From Tuberibacillus sp. Marseille-P3662 (GTDB lineage Bacteria; Bacillota; Bacilli; Bacillales; Sporolactobacillaceae), in NCBI RefSeq assembly GCF_900178005.1, contig NZ_FXBS01000004.1, forward strand, positions 1 through 64,000: DNA of 64,000 nt, written 5' to 3'. Shown here piece by piece: positions 42,999 through 51,461 of this stretch; the stretch's first letter is position 1; the number at the start of each line of letters is the position of its first letter. The notes beneath the pieces are model-generated. The model was not told the origin of the DNA. It saw only the letters and a program-made list of their open reading frames with translations, and did not search any database. Position numbers and translations under genes: made by a program.

Positions 42999-43543
42999 TG
43001 TCCCAAAGGAGACGCTCTGTCCCGTGAGTGTCCCGTATCTTAATAAAAGTGTCCCGGAACATAAATTTTCTGTCCCACATTTCATCAATCTCGGAACGCA
43101 CGTGTCCCATTGGGTGTGCGCTGTCCCGAGGCTGTCCCGTACCTCAATAAAAGTGTCCCAAACTATAAAGATTCTGTCCCGCATTTCATCAATCTCGGAA
43201 CGCACGTGTCCCATTGGGTGTGCGCTGTCCCGAGGCTGTCCCGTACCTCAATAAAAGTGTCCCAAACTGTAAATTTTCTGTCCCGTATTTCATCAATCTC
43301 GGAACGCACGTGTCCCATTGGGTGTGCGCTGTCCCGAGGCTGTCCCGTACCTCAATAAAAGTGTCCCAAACTGTAAAGATTCTGTCCCGTATTTCATCAA
43401 TCTCGGAACGCACGTGTCCCATTGCGAGTGTGTTGTCCCGAGGCTGTCCCGTACCTCAATAAAAGTGTCCCAAACTGTAAATTTTCTGTCCCGCATTTCA
43501 TCAATCTCGGAACGCACGTGTCCCATTGCGAGTGTGTTGTCCC
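42999..43543. repeat. Array of a 104-bp unit with phased TGTCCC boxes
   Basis: Five complete units of exactly 104 bp (CTCGGAACGCAC core at 43090, 43194, 43298, 43402 and 43506) plus the start of a sixth. Each unit has five TGTCCC boxes spaced about 19, 11, 21, 21 and 32 bp (20 and 10 for the first two gaps of the first unit), 27 boxes in all. The unit length is not a multiple of three and no frame is conserved across units, so overlapping open frames here are not genes. The array fills the gap between yjbK and yjbI. An inverted relative begins at 63691. Confidence 0.95.
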
Positions 43544-43584
43544 CATCAAAGAGTATGAGATATGCCCCACACGATGCCTTATAG

Positions 43585-43614
43585 TTGCCCTTCTCTACAG
43601 ATCCTTGCTAAAAT
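43585..43614 (+). promoter_or_regulatory. Possible promoter of yjbI-yjbH
   Basis: TTGCCC (43585-43590), 18 bp, then TAAAAT (43609-43614), about 75 bp before yjbI. The remaining sequence between array and gene shows nothing else. Confidence 0.45.
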
Positions 43615-43690
43615 ATAATCACATTACGACATCAGACTTAAATCGCATGATTCACTTAATTTTGTCTAATATTAATTATTGGGGGATCAT

Positions 43691-44092
43691 ATGGAATACC
43701 CGGATCAAACGATATATGAAGGGATCGGAGGAGCCGATAAGGTGGCAGCCCTTGTCGATCATTTCTATGATCGCGTTGCCCGCCACCCTGATCTCGCACC
43801 GATTTTCCCAGATGATTTAACTGAGACGAAACGAAAGCAACAGCAATTTCTCACTCAGTTTCTTGGCGGACCGTCCTTATACAGTGAAGAACATGGACAT
43901 CCGCGCCTAAGGGCTCGTCACTTGAGATTTCCGATTGGTGCCGCTCAAGGTCGTGCATGGTTATCCTGTATGCAAGCGGCGATGGATGCAGTCACGATTC
44001 CTGAACCTTGGTGTGAGATCATGTTTGAACGTTTGACGTTAACGGCACACCACATGGTAAACTTACACGAGGAAAACAGCCTAGAGAGGTGA
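43691..44092 (+). CDS. yjbI: Truncated haemoglobin YjbI
   Basis: A 133-residue group II truncated globin. Markers are the short N-terminus EYPDQTIYEGIGGADKVAAL, FYDRVARHPDLAPIFP, the FLGGPSLYSEEHGHPRLRARH segment with the haem-ligating proximal His (LRARHLRFPIG) and WCEIMFERL near the end. YjbI binds O2 and is made with YjbH in Firmicutes. The start ATG follows GGGGG; an upstream TTG has no ribosome site. It is 6 bp before yjbH, forming the conserved yjbI-yjbH pair. Confidence 0.94.
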   Translation: MEYPDQTIYEGIGGADKVAALVDHFYDRVARHPDLAPIFPDDLTETKRKQQQFLTQFLGGPSLYSEEHGHPRLRARHLRFPIGAAQGRAWLSCMQAAMDAVTIPEPWCEIMFERLTLTAHHMVNLHEENSLER

Positions 44093-44098
44093 TACGTC

Positions 44099-44953
44099 GT
44101 GCAACCATTTACGCAGAATGCCGCGTGTGAAGGATCTAATGGGACTTGTACAACACCTCAATATCAATCACAATCACACAAACCCATTGAAATCTATTCA
44201 TTTATAGATCCATTATGTCCTGAATGCTGGGGACTCGAACCGATTATAAAAAAATTAACGGTAGAATACAGTCAATATTTCACATTAAGATATGTGATCG
44301 GCAATCAATCAGCAAGTCATAAATATTCAACCAAGGAAAAAATGGCCCATTTGACAGGAATGTCCTATGATGGTGCTGCCACACAAGCGCTCTCGACATA
44401 TCAAACATCCATTGCTGTCAAGGCCGCTGAACTGCAAGGAAAAAGCGCTGGACGTAAATTTTTACGGCGATTCCGAGAACAACTTTTTGTTAACCAGGCC
44501 CATATGAATCAAGAAGATTTATGGATGGATTGCGCAAAAAGTATTAACCTTGACCTTGATGAATTTAAGAAAGATATCGAATCAGAACGCCCGTTTAAAG
44601 CATTGCAGTGTGATCGAAACATCACTTCGGAAATGGACGTTGACAACTTGCCGGCATTTGTCTTTTTCAATATTAGTGAGAATGATGAAGGGATCAAAAT
44701 CAACGGTCGTTATCCCTATCATGTGTATGTCCAAGTGTTGACAGAATTGTTAGGCGAAACACCGAAACCTGAATCCCACCCACCGCTTGAAGCTTTTATG
44801 TCTAAATATCAATTTGTAGCAACACAAGAAATCGCCATGGTTTATGATATGGATCAACAAGAGACGGAAAAAGAAATGAAGAAACTGCAGCTACGGCAAT
44901 CCGTGGAAGCCGTTCCCGTCAAATTCGGTACCTTTTGGAGGTACACAGGCTAA
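44099..44953 (+). CDS. yjbH: ClpXP adaptor YjbH (SpxH)
   Basis: A 284-residue protein of the DsbA-like fold that delivers Spx to the ClpXP protease. The redox motif is Cys40-Pro-Glu-Cys43 in DPLCPECWGLEPIIKK, and additional N-terminal cysteines lie at 10 and 17. Its target, spx, is encoded 8 kb away in this window. The start is GTG with GAGGTG about 8 bases upstream. Disulfide stress is thought to inactivate the adaptor and raise Spx in B. subtilis. Confidence 0.94.
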   Translation: MQPFTQNAACEGSNGTCTTPQYQSQSHKPIEIYSFIDPLCPECWGLEPIIKKLTVEYSQYFTLRYVIGNQSASHKYSTKEKMAHLTGMSYDGAATQALSTYQTSIAVKAAELQGKSAGRKFLRRFREQLFVNQAHMNQEDLWMDCAKSINLDLDEFKKDIESERPFKALQCDRNITSEMDVDNLPAFVFFNISENDEGIKINGRYPYHVYVQVLTELLGETPKPESHPPLEAFMSKYQFVATQEIAMVYDMDQQETEKEMKKLQLRQSVEAVPVKFGTFWRYTG

Positions 44954-44977
44954 TTCCCATTTTAGAGACATGAAAAG

Positions 44978-45018
44978 GACACCTTCACCATATTTTTTAT
45001 AATAAAGGTGGAGGTGTC
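44978..45018 (+). terminator. Hairpin after yjbH that overlaps the next ribosome site
   Basis: GACACCTTCACC can pair with GGTGGAGGTGTC over a 17-base loop containing TTTTTT. The 3' arm holds GGAGGTG, the ribosome site of the next small gene. It is weak as a terminator (only TTATTT follows) and may instead mask translation. Confidence 0.5.
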
Positions 45019-45025
45019 TTATTTC

Positions 45026-45205
45026 ATGAAAAAATGGCTCATCATCGCGTCCCTATTTGTTAACGGGGTGTCCTTTATGTTCTATTTATTAAGCTTACTG
45101 AATATATACCCCCCGCTAATATCAGGTTCCATCTTTTTTATTTCACTGCTTGTCACCATTCAACTCATCACGTATAAAAGACAGTACGGAAAAAATGAAA
45201 CTTAG
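45026..45205 (+). CDS. Small two-helix membrane protein
   Basis: A 59-residue protein with two membrane helices (MKKWLIIASLFVNGVSFMFY and LISGSIFFISLLVTIQLITY) and a short basic tail. GGAGGTG lies 9 bases before the ATG, inside the 3' arm of a hairpin. It is unrecognised, co-directional with yjbI-yjbH, and ends at its own terminator. Toxin-like or membrane-stress roles are conceivable for such small proteins, but nothing in the sequence proves one. Confidence 0.65.
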   Translation: MKKWLIIASLFVNGVSFMFYLLSLLNIYPPLISGSIFFISLLVTIQLITYKRQYGKNET

Positions 45206-45240
45206 AGAGGCCAAGTCAGCAGCACTTGACCTCTTTTTTT
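45206..45240 (+). terminator. Terminator of the small membrane protein gene
   Basis: AGAGGCCAAGT/ACTTGACCTCT with a loop of about 7 bases is followed by TTTTTT, overlapping the stop codon region. Confidence 0.9.
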
Positions 45241-45327
45241 ATTTATTCGAGTCAATTTCATCATTCAAGACTAAAGCAGAAAAACCAAACATTTGTCAGT
45301 GTGCTTGGCCTGTTGCTTTCCACTTTA

Positions 45328-45592
45328 GGCGGACGCTTTCCGCGGGCATGGCTTGAGCCTCATGCCCACACCCGGGGTCCCCGAAAAGCGATTTTTGCTT
45401 TTTGGGGTGGATTGATGTGGGTAGGATCAGCGTTGTCACAGGACGTAGGCCCGCAGGACGCGGGTCAGTTCGACGTTGCCACAGGATGTGGTGTTTTTAG
45501 TCGAACCTCCTTACATGAGCTGATCAGCCTTGATGCGGGGTCTCAAGACTCATGCTATTCCCGCAGGAGTCGCCGCCTGCCGTTCCAATCAA
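45328..45592. repeat. Structured interspersed repeat (CCGCGGGC...CCCGCAGG type)
   Basis: A GC-rich island between genes. It begins GGACGCTTTCCGCGGGCATG and ends TTCCCGCAGGAGTCGCCGCC, whose edges are partly complementary. Inside are hairpins: GGGCATGGC/GCCTCATGCCC, CCCCGAAAAGC/GCTTTTTGGGG, and RUCCU-loop hairpins on the minus strand. Its edges recur at 54228-54424. I recall comparable elements scattered in Bacillaceae genomes. No open frame is supported in the 45241-45683 gap. Confidence 0.75.
45445..45506 (-). ncRNA. Second Bacillaceae-1-like hairpin pair
   Basis: On the minus strand two hairpins have RUCCU loops: CCCGC-GTCCT-GCGGG (450-464 of this kilobase) and an arm with inner stem CCAC-ATCCT-GTGG and outer stem TTCGAC/GTCGAA. 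The second arm aligns base for base with the large hairpin of the 16S leader, with both stem strands changed together. It lies downstream of pepF on the same strand, inside a larger repeat. Confidence 0.55.
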
Positions 45593-45683
45593 CAATGTTA
45601 ATGCGCTGAATTGACAAACATTAATACATTAGACCGTTCGAGTGTTCGGATCAATGATGAATATAAGCATTTATGAAATTGAC

Positions 45684-47486
45684 TTATTCCTGTAACAATT
45701 TCTCCAGTTCATCGAGATGACCCTCAAAAACGGACAGGGCCTCTTCAATTGGCTTGGAAGTCGTCATATCCACACCTGCATTTTTTAACAAATTAATGGA
45801 GTAATCAGAGCTTCCCGATTGCAGAAAGCCTTTGTATCTTTCCACCGCCGGCTGACCTTCGTCAATGATTTGCTTTGATAAAGCAGCGGCCGCACTATAG
45901 CCTGTCGCATATTGATACACATAGAAGCTTCTATAGAAATGCGGAATGCGCGACCATTCATAACCGATACGTTCATCCACAGTAATATCATCACCGAAAT
46001 ACTTCTTATTTAGATCATAATAGATACTTGTGAAAAAATCAGGTGTCAGAGCATGACCTTCTGCCGCTTTCTCATGAATGATCTGTTCAAATTCAGCAAA
46101 CATGGTTTGGCGGAAGACCGTCGCACGGAAATCTTCAAGCAAATTATTCAACAAAAACATTCTTTGACGACGATCATTTGTGTTTTTCAGTAAATAATCA
46201 TTTAATAACGCTTCATTACATGTTGATGCGACCTCAGCGTTGAAAATGGTGTAATCATGATACGGATAAGGCTGATGCTCTGATGAATAGTAGCTGTGCA
46301 TTGAATGTCCAAGCTCGTGCGCTAACGTAAATACATCACGGATATCATCGGACCAATTCAACAATATATAGGGGGCTGTGCCATAAGTCGAAGCTGAGTA
46401 AGCACCGCTTTGTTTATTCTTGGTCTCTCGTACGTCAATCCAACGGCTTTTATAGCCTTCTTTAATGACATCAAGATAATCCTGCCCTAGTGGCTGCAAA
46501 CCTTCAAGAACAAGGTCTTTAGCCTTATCATAAGACACATCCATATCGACGTTTTTAACAAGCGGCGTATACAAATCATACATATGTATGTCATCAAGTT
46601 CCAGCGCTTGCTTCTTTAATTTGACATAGCGATGCTGCAAGTGCAGATTGTCATTAATCGTCTTGAGCAAATTATCATAGACCTCTTCAGGAATGTGATT
46701 ACTGCTTAGCGCCGCTTCGCGTGCTGAACGATAATTACGAACGTTCGCCGTGAAATTATTATGCTTAACGACACCACCGAGGGTGCTAGCGAGCGTATTT
46801 TTATAAGAAGCATACGTGTCGAACATCGCTTCAAAGGCCTGTTTGCGCACCTCACGATCATCACTTTTGATCAAGTTGCCGTAGCGACCGTGTGAGAGCT
46901 CCACTTCTTCCCCTTTGTCATTTTTCACTTTAGGAAACGTCATGTCTGCATTGTTTAACATGTTAAACGTACTTGACGGATTATCTAGAATTTCACCCGC
47001 TTGAGCGAGCAATGATTCTTGTTCCTCAGGTAGAATGTGTGGCCGTTCCTGATTAATTTCTTCTAATTGCTGACGATACAGCTGCAGAGGTTCATAGTCT
47101 TCAATGAATCCCTTCAATTTGGCTTCATCAATCGATAAAATCTCCGGAACCATATAAGCCAGCTCACTGTTAGTTTGTGATGCGAGGCTCATTACCCGTT
47201 CCTTTAAAGCTTGATACGTTGAATCCGATGTATCCTCATCAGACTTTCGTGTGGCATAAAGCACAAGCTTACCGAATTTCATTGTTAATTGATCACGCTT
47301 TTGAAAGGCTTGATATAAGGTTTCAGCTGATTCATCCAATTGACCTTTAAAAGCCGCCACTTCTGGAATCATCGCTTTAACAGCTTCATAATCTTCTTCC
47401 CATTCATCAACGGAACCATAGACCAATTCCAAGTTCCATTTCTCTTCTTCAGGGATCTCATCTCTTGTTGGCAACGAGTTAGCCAT
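45684..47486 (-). CDS. pepF: Oligoendopeptidase F
   Basis: A 600-residue M3-family zinc peptidase that cleaves short peptides in the cytoplasm. The zinc motif His390-Glu391-Leu-Gly-His394 is in LAHELGHSMHSYY, with the downstream Glu ligand in FNAEVASTCNEALL. The length is typical (about 600-670). The gene corresponds to B. subtilis yjbG (pepF) and keeps its place between coiA and yjbH. The ribosome site is AGGAGGTG. Confidence 0.95.
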   Translation of the reverse strand: MANSLPTRDEIPEEEKWNLELVYGSVDEWEEDYEAVKAMIPEVAAFKGQLDESAETLYQAFQKRDQLTMKFGKLVLYATRKSDEDTSDSTYQALKERVMSLASQTNSELAYMVPEILSIDEAKLKGFIEDYEPLQLYRQQLEEINQERPHILPEEQESLLAQAGEILDNPSSTFNMLNNADMTFPKVKNDKGEEVELSHGRYGNLIKSDDREVRKQAFEAMFDTYASYKNTLASTLGGVVKHNNFTANVRNYRSAREAALSSNHIPEEVYDNLLKTINDNLHLQHRYVKLKKQALELDDIHMYDLYTPLVKNVDMDVSYDKAKDLVLEGLQPLGQDYLDVIKEGYKSRWIDVRETKNKQSGAYSASTYGTAPYILLNWSDDIRDVFTLAHELGHSMHSYYSSEHQPYPYHDYTIFNAEVASTCNEALLNDYLLKNTNDRRQRMFLLNNLLEDFRATVFRQTMFAEFEQIIHEKAAEGHALTPDFFTSIYYDLNKKYFGDDITVDERIGYEWSRIPHFYRSFYVYQYATGYSAAAALSKQIIDEGQPAVERYKGFLQSGSSDYSINLLKNAGVDMTTSKPIEEALSVFEGHLDELEKLLQE

Positions 47487-47585
47487 TTATGGTGCACCTC
47501 CTATAAATATCGACTATTATACCATTCATCATCATGGCATAAAAATCCTACCTATTATTGTACACAATTTTTCTCGGGTCCATTA

Positions 47586-48767
47586 CTACAGAATCATAAC
47601 CAACCTTTTAAGACAGCTTATGTCACATTCTAGAGCTTCATCTAAAGTCATATTACGCCATTTAATATCGCTGATAACCTGATACTGATCTTGGGACTGT
47701 GATAGAAGTCCTCGTTCCGTTAGCAAGAATAAATAATGACTGATGGCCTTATTTACCCCATTCATCGGGTAAGTCGTCTCCCGCAAGCGAAAAACCCCCT
47801 TTTGGATCAGCCGGTGAAATCGTTGGAGAATATTATTTTTATGGAAAGTATCGCCCCGCTTGTGTAGTAGAAACTGCACAATCAGCCATATCTGCCAAAG
47901 ATAAGCTGGTGTCTGTATCGGAAGAAAGCGTGCTGAGGGTAGACCCGCAAAGTCAGGAAAAGAATAAAGGGAGTAGCCTCTTAAGGCGAGCATTTGCTGC
48001 ACATATCTTTCATCAGGTGTTTGCGGGGGGATCTGGTTGGTTCTCAATCGTTTCTTTTGCTGCAAAACAGCGGTCGTCAGGGCTTTCTCATGACGTTCTG
48101 GGACTTCATATAATCTTGATAGCGGTGTGGCCTGTATGGGCCATGTCAGCGCCTGTGCGTAGAACCGTGTCGCCGTTAATGGAATGATATCATGTAGAAG
48201 TAAAAACTGTCTTTCATGTGGGTCAAAGTAGACAAGTGATGATTGAGTGGATAATTGAAGGGTAGCTATGTCTGTTCCTGTAATCTGATAAATATTAGTC
48301 ATCACCCGCTTCAAGCGTTCTCTGGCCAATATCCACAGCGGGAGAACCTTAATGCTCCGGTAGCCTTGCGTTCTTTGCATCACATCTCGCGCAGGAATGG
48401 TTGAACACTGAAATTCTATCGCTAAAGGAGGCTCTGTTTTTTCTGTATAACAATCGGGCCGCTGTTTGATTTGAGGTAGATAATGTTCAAGTTGAGGATG
48501 ATACAATTGCGCTTTAAGCCAACGATGAAGGACTCGTTTCCCGAGAATATGATTGGAGGTTTCATGTTCAGCCTGTGCTGAACATGACGCATTGTTTTTA
48601 TGGGCAAAGTGCCAGCGTTTTTTGTCACCGAGGCGAAGAATCACCGTCCCTTGACAAGCCGGACATATAAATCGAGTCCTTCGTCGCCAAGCGTCAAGTT
48701 TCCGAAAGGACCAATCATGATGCATCAATGACACAGACATGCCATTAATGGTTTGAGCAACCAACAA
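47586..48767 (-). CDS. coiA: Competence protein CoiA
   Basis: A 393-residue protein of the CoiA family (B. subtilis YjbF), involved in natural transformation after DNA uptake. The N-terminus has a zinc-finger-like CPAC pair in RFICPACQGTVILRLGDKKRWHFAH and the restriction-like core HRWLKAQLYHPQLEHYLPQIKQRPDCY to AIEFQCSTIPARD, where the D...ExQ pattern suggests a PD-(D/E)XK nuclease fold. The start is TTG with GAGGTG 7 bases upstream. It sits between cls and pepF; in B. subtilis it directly follows mecA. Confidence 0.92.
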   Translation of the reverse strand: MLVAQTINGMSVSLMHHDWSFRKLDAWRRRTRFICPACQGTVILRLGDKKRWHFAHKNNASCSAQAEHETSNHILGKRVLHRWLKAQLYHPQLEHYLPQIKQRPDCYTEKTEPPLAIEFQCSTIPARDVMQRTQGYRSIKVLPLWILARERLKRVMTNIYQITGTDIATLQLSTQSSLVYFDPHERQFLLLHDIIPLTATRFYAQALTWPIQATPLSRLYEVPERHEKALTTAVLQQKKRLRTNQIPPQTPDERYVQQMLALRGYSLYSFPDFAGLPSARFLPIQTPAYLWQIWLIVQFLLHKRGDTFHKNNILQRFHRLIQKGVFRLRETTYPMNGVNKAISHYLFLLTERGLLSQSQDQYQVISDIKWRNMTLDEALECDISCLKRLVMIL

Positions 48768-48821
48768 TCGACATCACCTCGTTTTAAGAAAAGATGGGGG
48801 CCATGGTCCCATGGCCATTGA

Positions 48822-50324
48822 CTACAATAACGGTGAAAGCAATCTTGATGTTGATTCAACCACCCGCGTCAATAACGGGCGTTTTTTAAATTCGTCAAAA
48901 GCAATTTGTGAAGATTTATCCAAGTCATTTAGAAAATCAGCGACGAGTTGGACAGTGCTCTCAGTGCGATACAAAAACGCATTAACTTCAAAATTCAAAT
49001 GAAAACTGCGCATATCCATATTCGACGTCCCAATTGATGCCAACTCATGGTCAACAACAATCACTTTACTGTGCATGAATCCTTGCTGGTATTCATGAAT
49101 CTCGACACCTGCTTCAAGCAATTCGGGAAAATAGGATCGTGAAGCATAAAAAACGATGCGCTTATCTGGCCTTCCTGGGACAAGAATTTTGACATCAATG
49201 CCACTAAGGGCGGCGACCTTCAGTGCAGTCAAAATATCCTCATCTGGAATCATATAAGGCGAAGCAATCCAAATCGAACGCTTGGCAGACGTAATCATTG
49301 AGAAAAACAGATTTTTAATCACTTCCCACTCATCATCAGGTGATGAGGACACCATCTGCACAGCGCCATGGTCGCTCGTCACCGGTTCAGATTTAAGGTA
49401 ATGGCCATGATCCAAAGATGCCCCTGTCATATAATACCAATCTTGCATAAAGATCATCTGCAAACTTTGCACGGCTTCACCCATGACTTGCAAATGCGTA
49501 TCACGCCAAAAACCAAATCCAGGATGTTTACCTAAATACTCATCACCGACGTTCAACCCTCCGATAAAACCCGTTCCACCATCAATGACGACAATCTTGC
49601 GGTGATTACGGAAATTCAGTTTATGGTTAAAGAAAGGTAACTTCACTGGAAAGAATGGCACCATTTCGACGCCAGCTTTTTTTAAATCATGAATATACCG
49701 TTTCGACAATTGCCAGCTACCAACGGCATCATACAAAAATCGCACCTCGACACCAGCGTTGGCTTTGTTAATCAAAGTATCCTTAATGCGGTGACCGAGG
49801 TCATCGTTGCGAATAATATAGTATTCCATATGGATGTGGTGCTCCGCCGCTTCTAGAGCTTTAAAAATCTCTCGGAAAGTGACTTCACCATTCGTTAGAA
49901 CCTCAGTATCAGTCGCGAATGATACCGGGTGTTGTCCCAGACGTTGAGACAGCCGCAGCGTTGCCTCTTGATGCTCACCCATGATATCAAGACGTTCTTG
50001 GTCCACCGATGGTGAAGCGGCATAGTTAAGATATTGTTCTTCCATATAGGCTCGTTTACGGAACAGCCGTTTTTTCCGATAACTTTGGCCAAAAGCAATG
50101 TAAAAAATAAATCCAAAAATAGGGAAAACCGCCAATACTAATAACCATGTCATGGTTCTGGATGGTTGGCGATTCTCTAGGAAAATCACAATTGCAATAA
50201 AAATAACGCTGAGTGATAAACCAATATTGAGCGTATCAAAGATCCATTGCTGCCAATCTTGTAAAAATAATAGACCAAGCATGACCGCAAACACAATCAA
50301 TAGCAGCTGCGCTTGTTTTTTCAT
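48822..50324 (-). CDS. cls: Cardiolipin synthase
   Basis: A 500-residue phospholipase D-family enzyme that joins two phosphatidylglycerols into cardiolipin. Two N-terminal membrane segments (residues about 5-55) are followed by two HKD motifs, NHRKIVVIDGGTGFIGGLN and HSKVIVVDHELASIGTSN, and the C-terminus RVVESTSRLLSPLL is typical of Cls. It lies between mecA and coiA on the same strand. Cardiolipin synthesis is not tied to competence, so linkage may be only positional. Confidence 0.94.
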   Translation of the reverse strand: MKKQAQLLLIVFAVMLGLLFLQDWQQWIFDTLNIGLSLSVIFIAIVIFLENRQPSRTMTWLLVLAVFPIFGFIFYIAFGQSYRKKRLFRKRAYMEEQYLNYAASPSVDQERLDIMGEHQEATLRLSQRLGQHPVSFATDTEVLTNGEVTFREIFKALEAAEHHIHMEYYIIRNDDLGHRIKDTLINKANAGVEVRFLYDAVGSWQLSKRYIHDLKKAGVEMVPFFPVKLPFFNHKLNFRNHRKIVVIDGGTGFIGGLNVGDEYLGKHPGFGFWRDTHLQVMGEAVQSLQMIFMQDWYYMTGASLDHGHYLKSEPVTSDHGAVQMVSSSPDDEWEVIKNLFFSMITSAKRSIWIASPYMIPDEDILTALKVAALSGIDVKILVPGRPDKRIVFYASRSYFPELLEAGVEIHEYQQGFMHSKVIVVDHELASIGTSNMDMRSFHLNFEVNAFLYRTESTVQLVADFLNDLDKSSQIAFDEFKKRPLLTRVVESTSRLLSPLL

Positions 50325-50482
50325 AACTGATACCCCTTATGCCCAAACCCTGTTGCTCTATTTCAAAAAAACTCATAAGCGGCCCATAGCAATCCGCCCT
50401 GAGCGATGTCTATGACTATAATAACGCACATCATCAGCAATTGACATAGTTTAGGCAAAAAAATACGGTCGATGTCGCAACA

Positions 50483-51169
50483 TCAACCGAAATAATATTG
50501 AATATTTTCAATCGCTCGCTCTTGGATGATGACTTTACCATATTCAGCAACATAATGAACAGTTAAGCCTGTTTCATCACCATATTCAAGGATTCGACTT
50601 AAAGTATTTTCTTGCTCATATTCGCCCATCTCATCGTAGAAGGTGACACTAAGATAATAATCGTTACCATGATGGTACAACTTAGTATCAACATCATCTT
50701 TACCAAAATCGCTGCTGAGAGCAATAAGGTCCTCAATATCGTGAAACCGGATTAGGAAAGACATCTGTCCATCCGAATCACCCAAATGCTCCGCCTCATC
50801 AAGCGGTTCATCATCAAGATCACTGTCCTCCAATTGTTCATTCAAAACATTTTCAAATTCCTCATGAACTGGAATGTCAAGATGTTTATCCTTAGAAATT
50901 GGTAATTCTAACTTGGAACCATCATTAGACAATTGCGCCCGTGTAACAAGAATTTCTAATCCTTTATCCATCGCCTGAACCTGAATCCAGAGCGGTCCTT
51001 CTAACGGAAAAGACTCTTGGTGATGAGCTTCATCCATTAATTCCCAGAACAGTTCTTCACTCCGTTCACGATTATACCATATTTCCTCCCGGTCAAATCC
51101 CCGATCTTCTATATCGACATAACTGATGAAAAACTTCAGCGTATAATCATTTACGCGTTCAATCTCCAT
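50483..51169 (-). CDS. mecA: Adaptor protein MecA
   Basis: A 228-residue adaptor for the ClpC-ClpP protease. The N-terminal domain (MEIERVNDYTLKFFISYVDIEDRGFDREEIWYNRERSEELFW is split here as MEIERVNDYTLKFF and EDRGFDREEIWYN) binds substrates such as ComK, an acidic linker (DSDLDDEPLDEAEHLGDSDG) follows, and the C-terminal domain that binds ClpC ends IENIQYYFG. The start is the ATG after GGGAGAGAG, 20 codons inside the longest frame. Synteny mecA-(cls)-coiA-pepF is conserved. It controls competence and sporulation entry. Confidence 0.95.
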   Translation of the reverse strand: MEIERVNDYTLKFFISYVDIEDRGFDREEIWYNRERSEELFWELMDEAHHQESFPLEGPLWIQVQAMDKGLEILVTRAQLSNDGSKLELPISKDKHLDIPVHEEFENVLNEQLEDSDLDDEPLDEAEHLGDSDGQMSFLIRFHDIEDLIALSSDFGKDDVDTKLYHHGNDYYLSVTFYDEMGEYEQENTLSRILEYGDETGLTVHYVAEYGKVIIQERAIENIQYYFG

Positions 51170-51326
51170 AAACGCTCTCTCTCCCTTCCGAAAAAAATCT
51201 GTATCGGGAGCAACTTGTGTCACAACCATTGTAGCTTACATATCTTGTACTTCTATTGTATGATAAATCCTAATACATTGAAATAAAAAATACAAGCATT
51301 TTGATAATTGCGGATGCCCTTTTCTT

Positions 51327-51354
51327 TTGACCCGTTTTTTAGAGATTATATGAA
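51327..51354 (+). promoter_or_regulatory. Possible promoter of yjbE
   Basis: TTGACC (51327-51332), 16 bp, TATGAA (51349-51354), about 110 bp before the GTG start. No yybP-ykoY element is visible here, unlike the TerC gene at 17880. Confidence 0.45.
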
Positions 51355-51461
51355 ACGTTCTTTCAGATTATCATCACGATTTTTCAATCCATTTCAAGCA
51401 TGTTTTCGGACAAGTCCGCATAAATTGGTTGTGGCTGTAAGAAAAAGAAAGGGGTTGTATC

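Noticed and set aside
42999-43543. CRISPR array
   Set aside because: Units are tandem and nearly identical throughout; there are no unique spacers between short repeats and no cas genes nearby.
42970-43820. Series of 77-132 codon open frames on both strands reading repeats such as VPYLNKSVPN
   Set aside because: They arise from the 104-bp array. The unit is not a multiple of three, each frame is broken or shifts between units, and there are no ribosome sites.
45226-45609. 127-codon open frame across the structured repeat
   Set aside because: It overlaps hairpins and a terminator, has no ribosome site and no recognisable protein.
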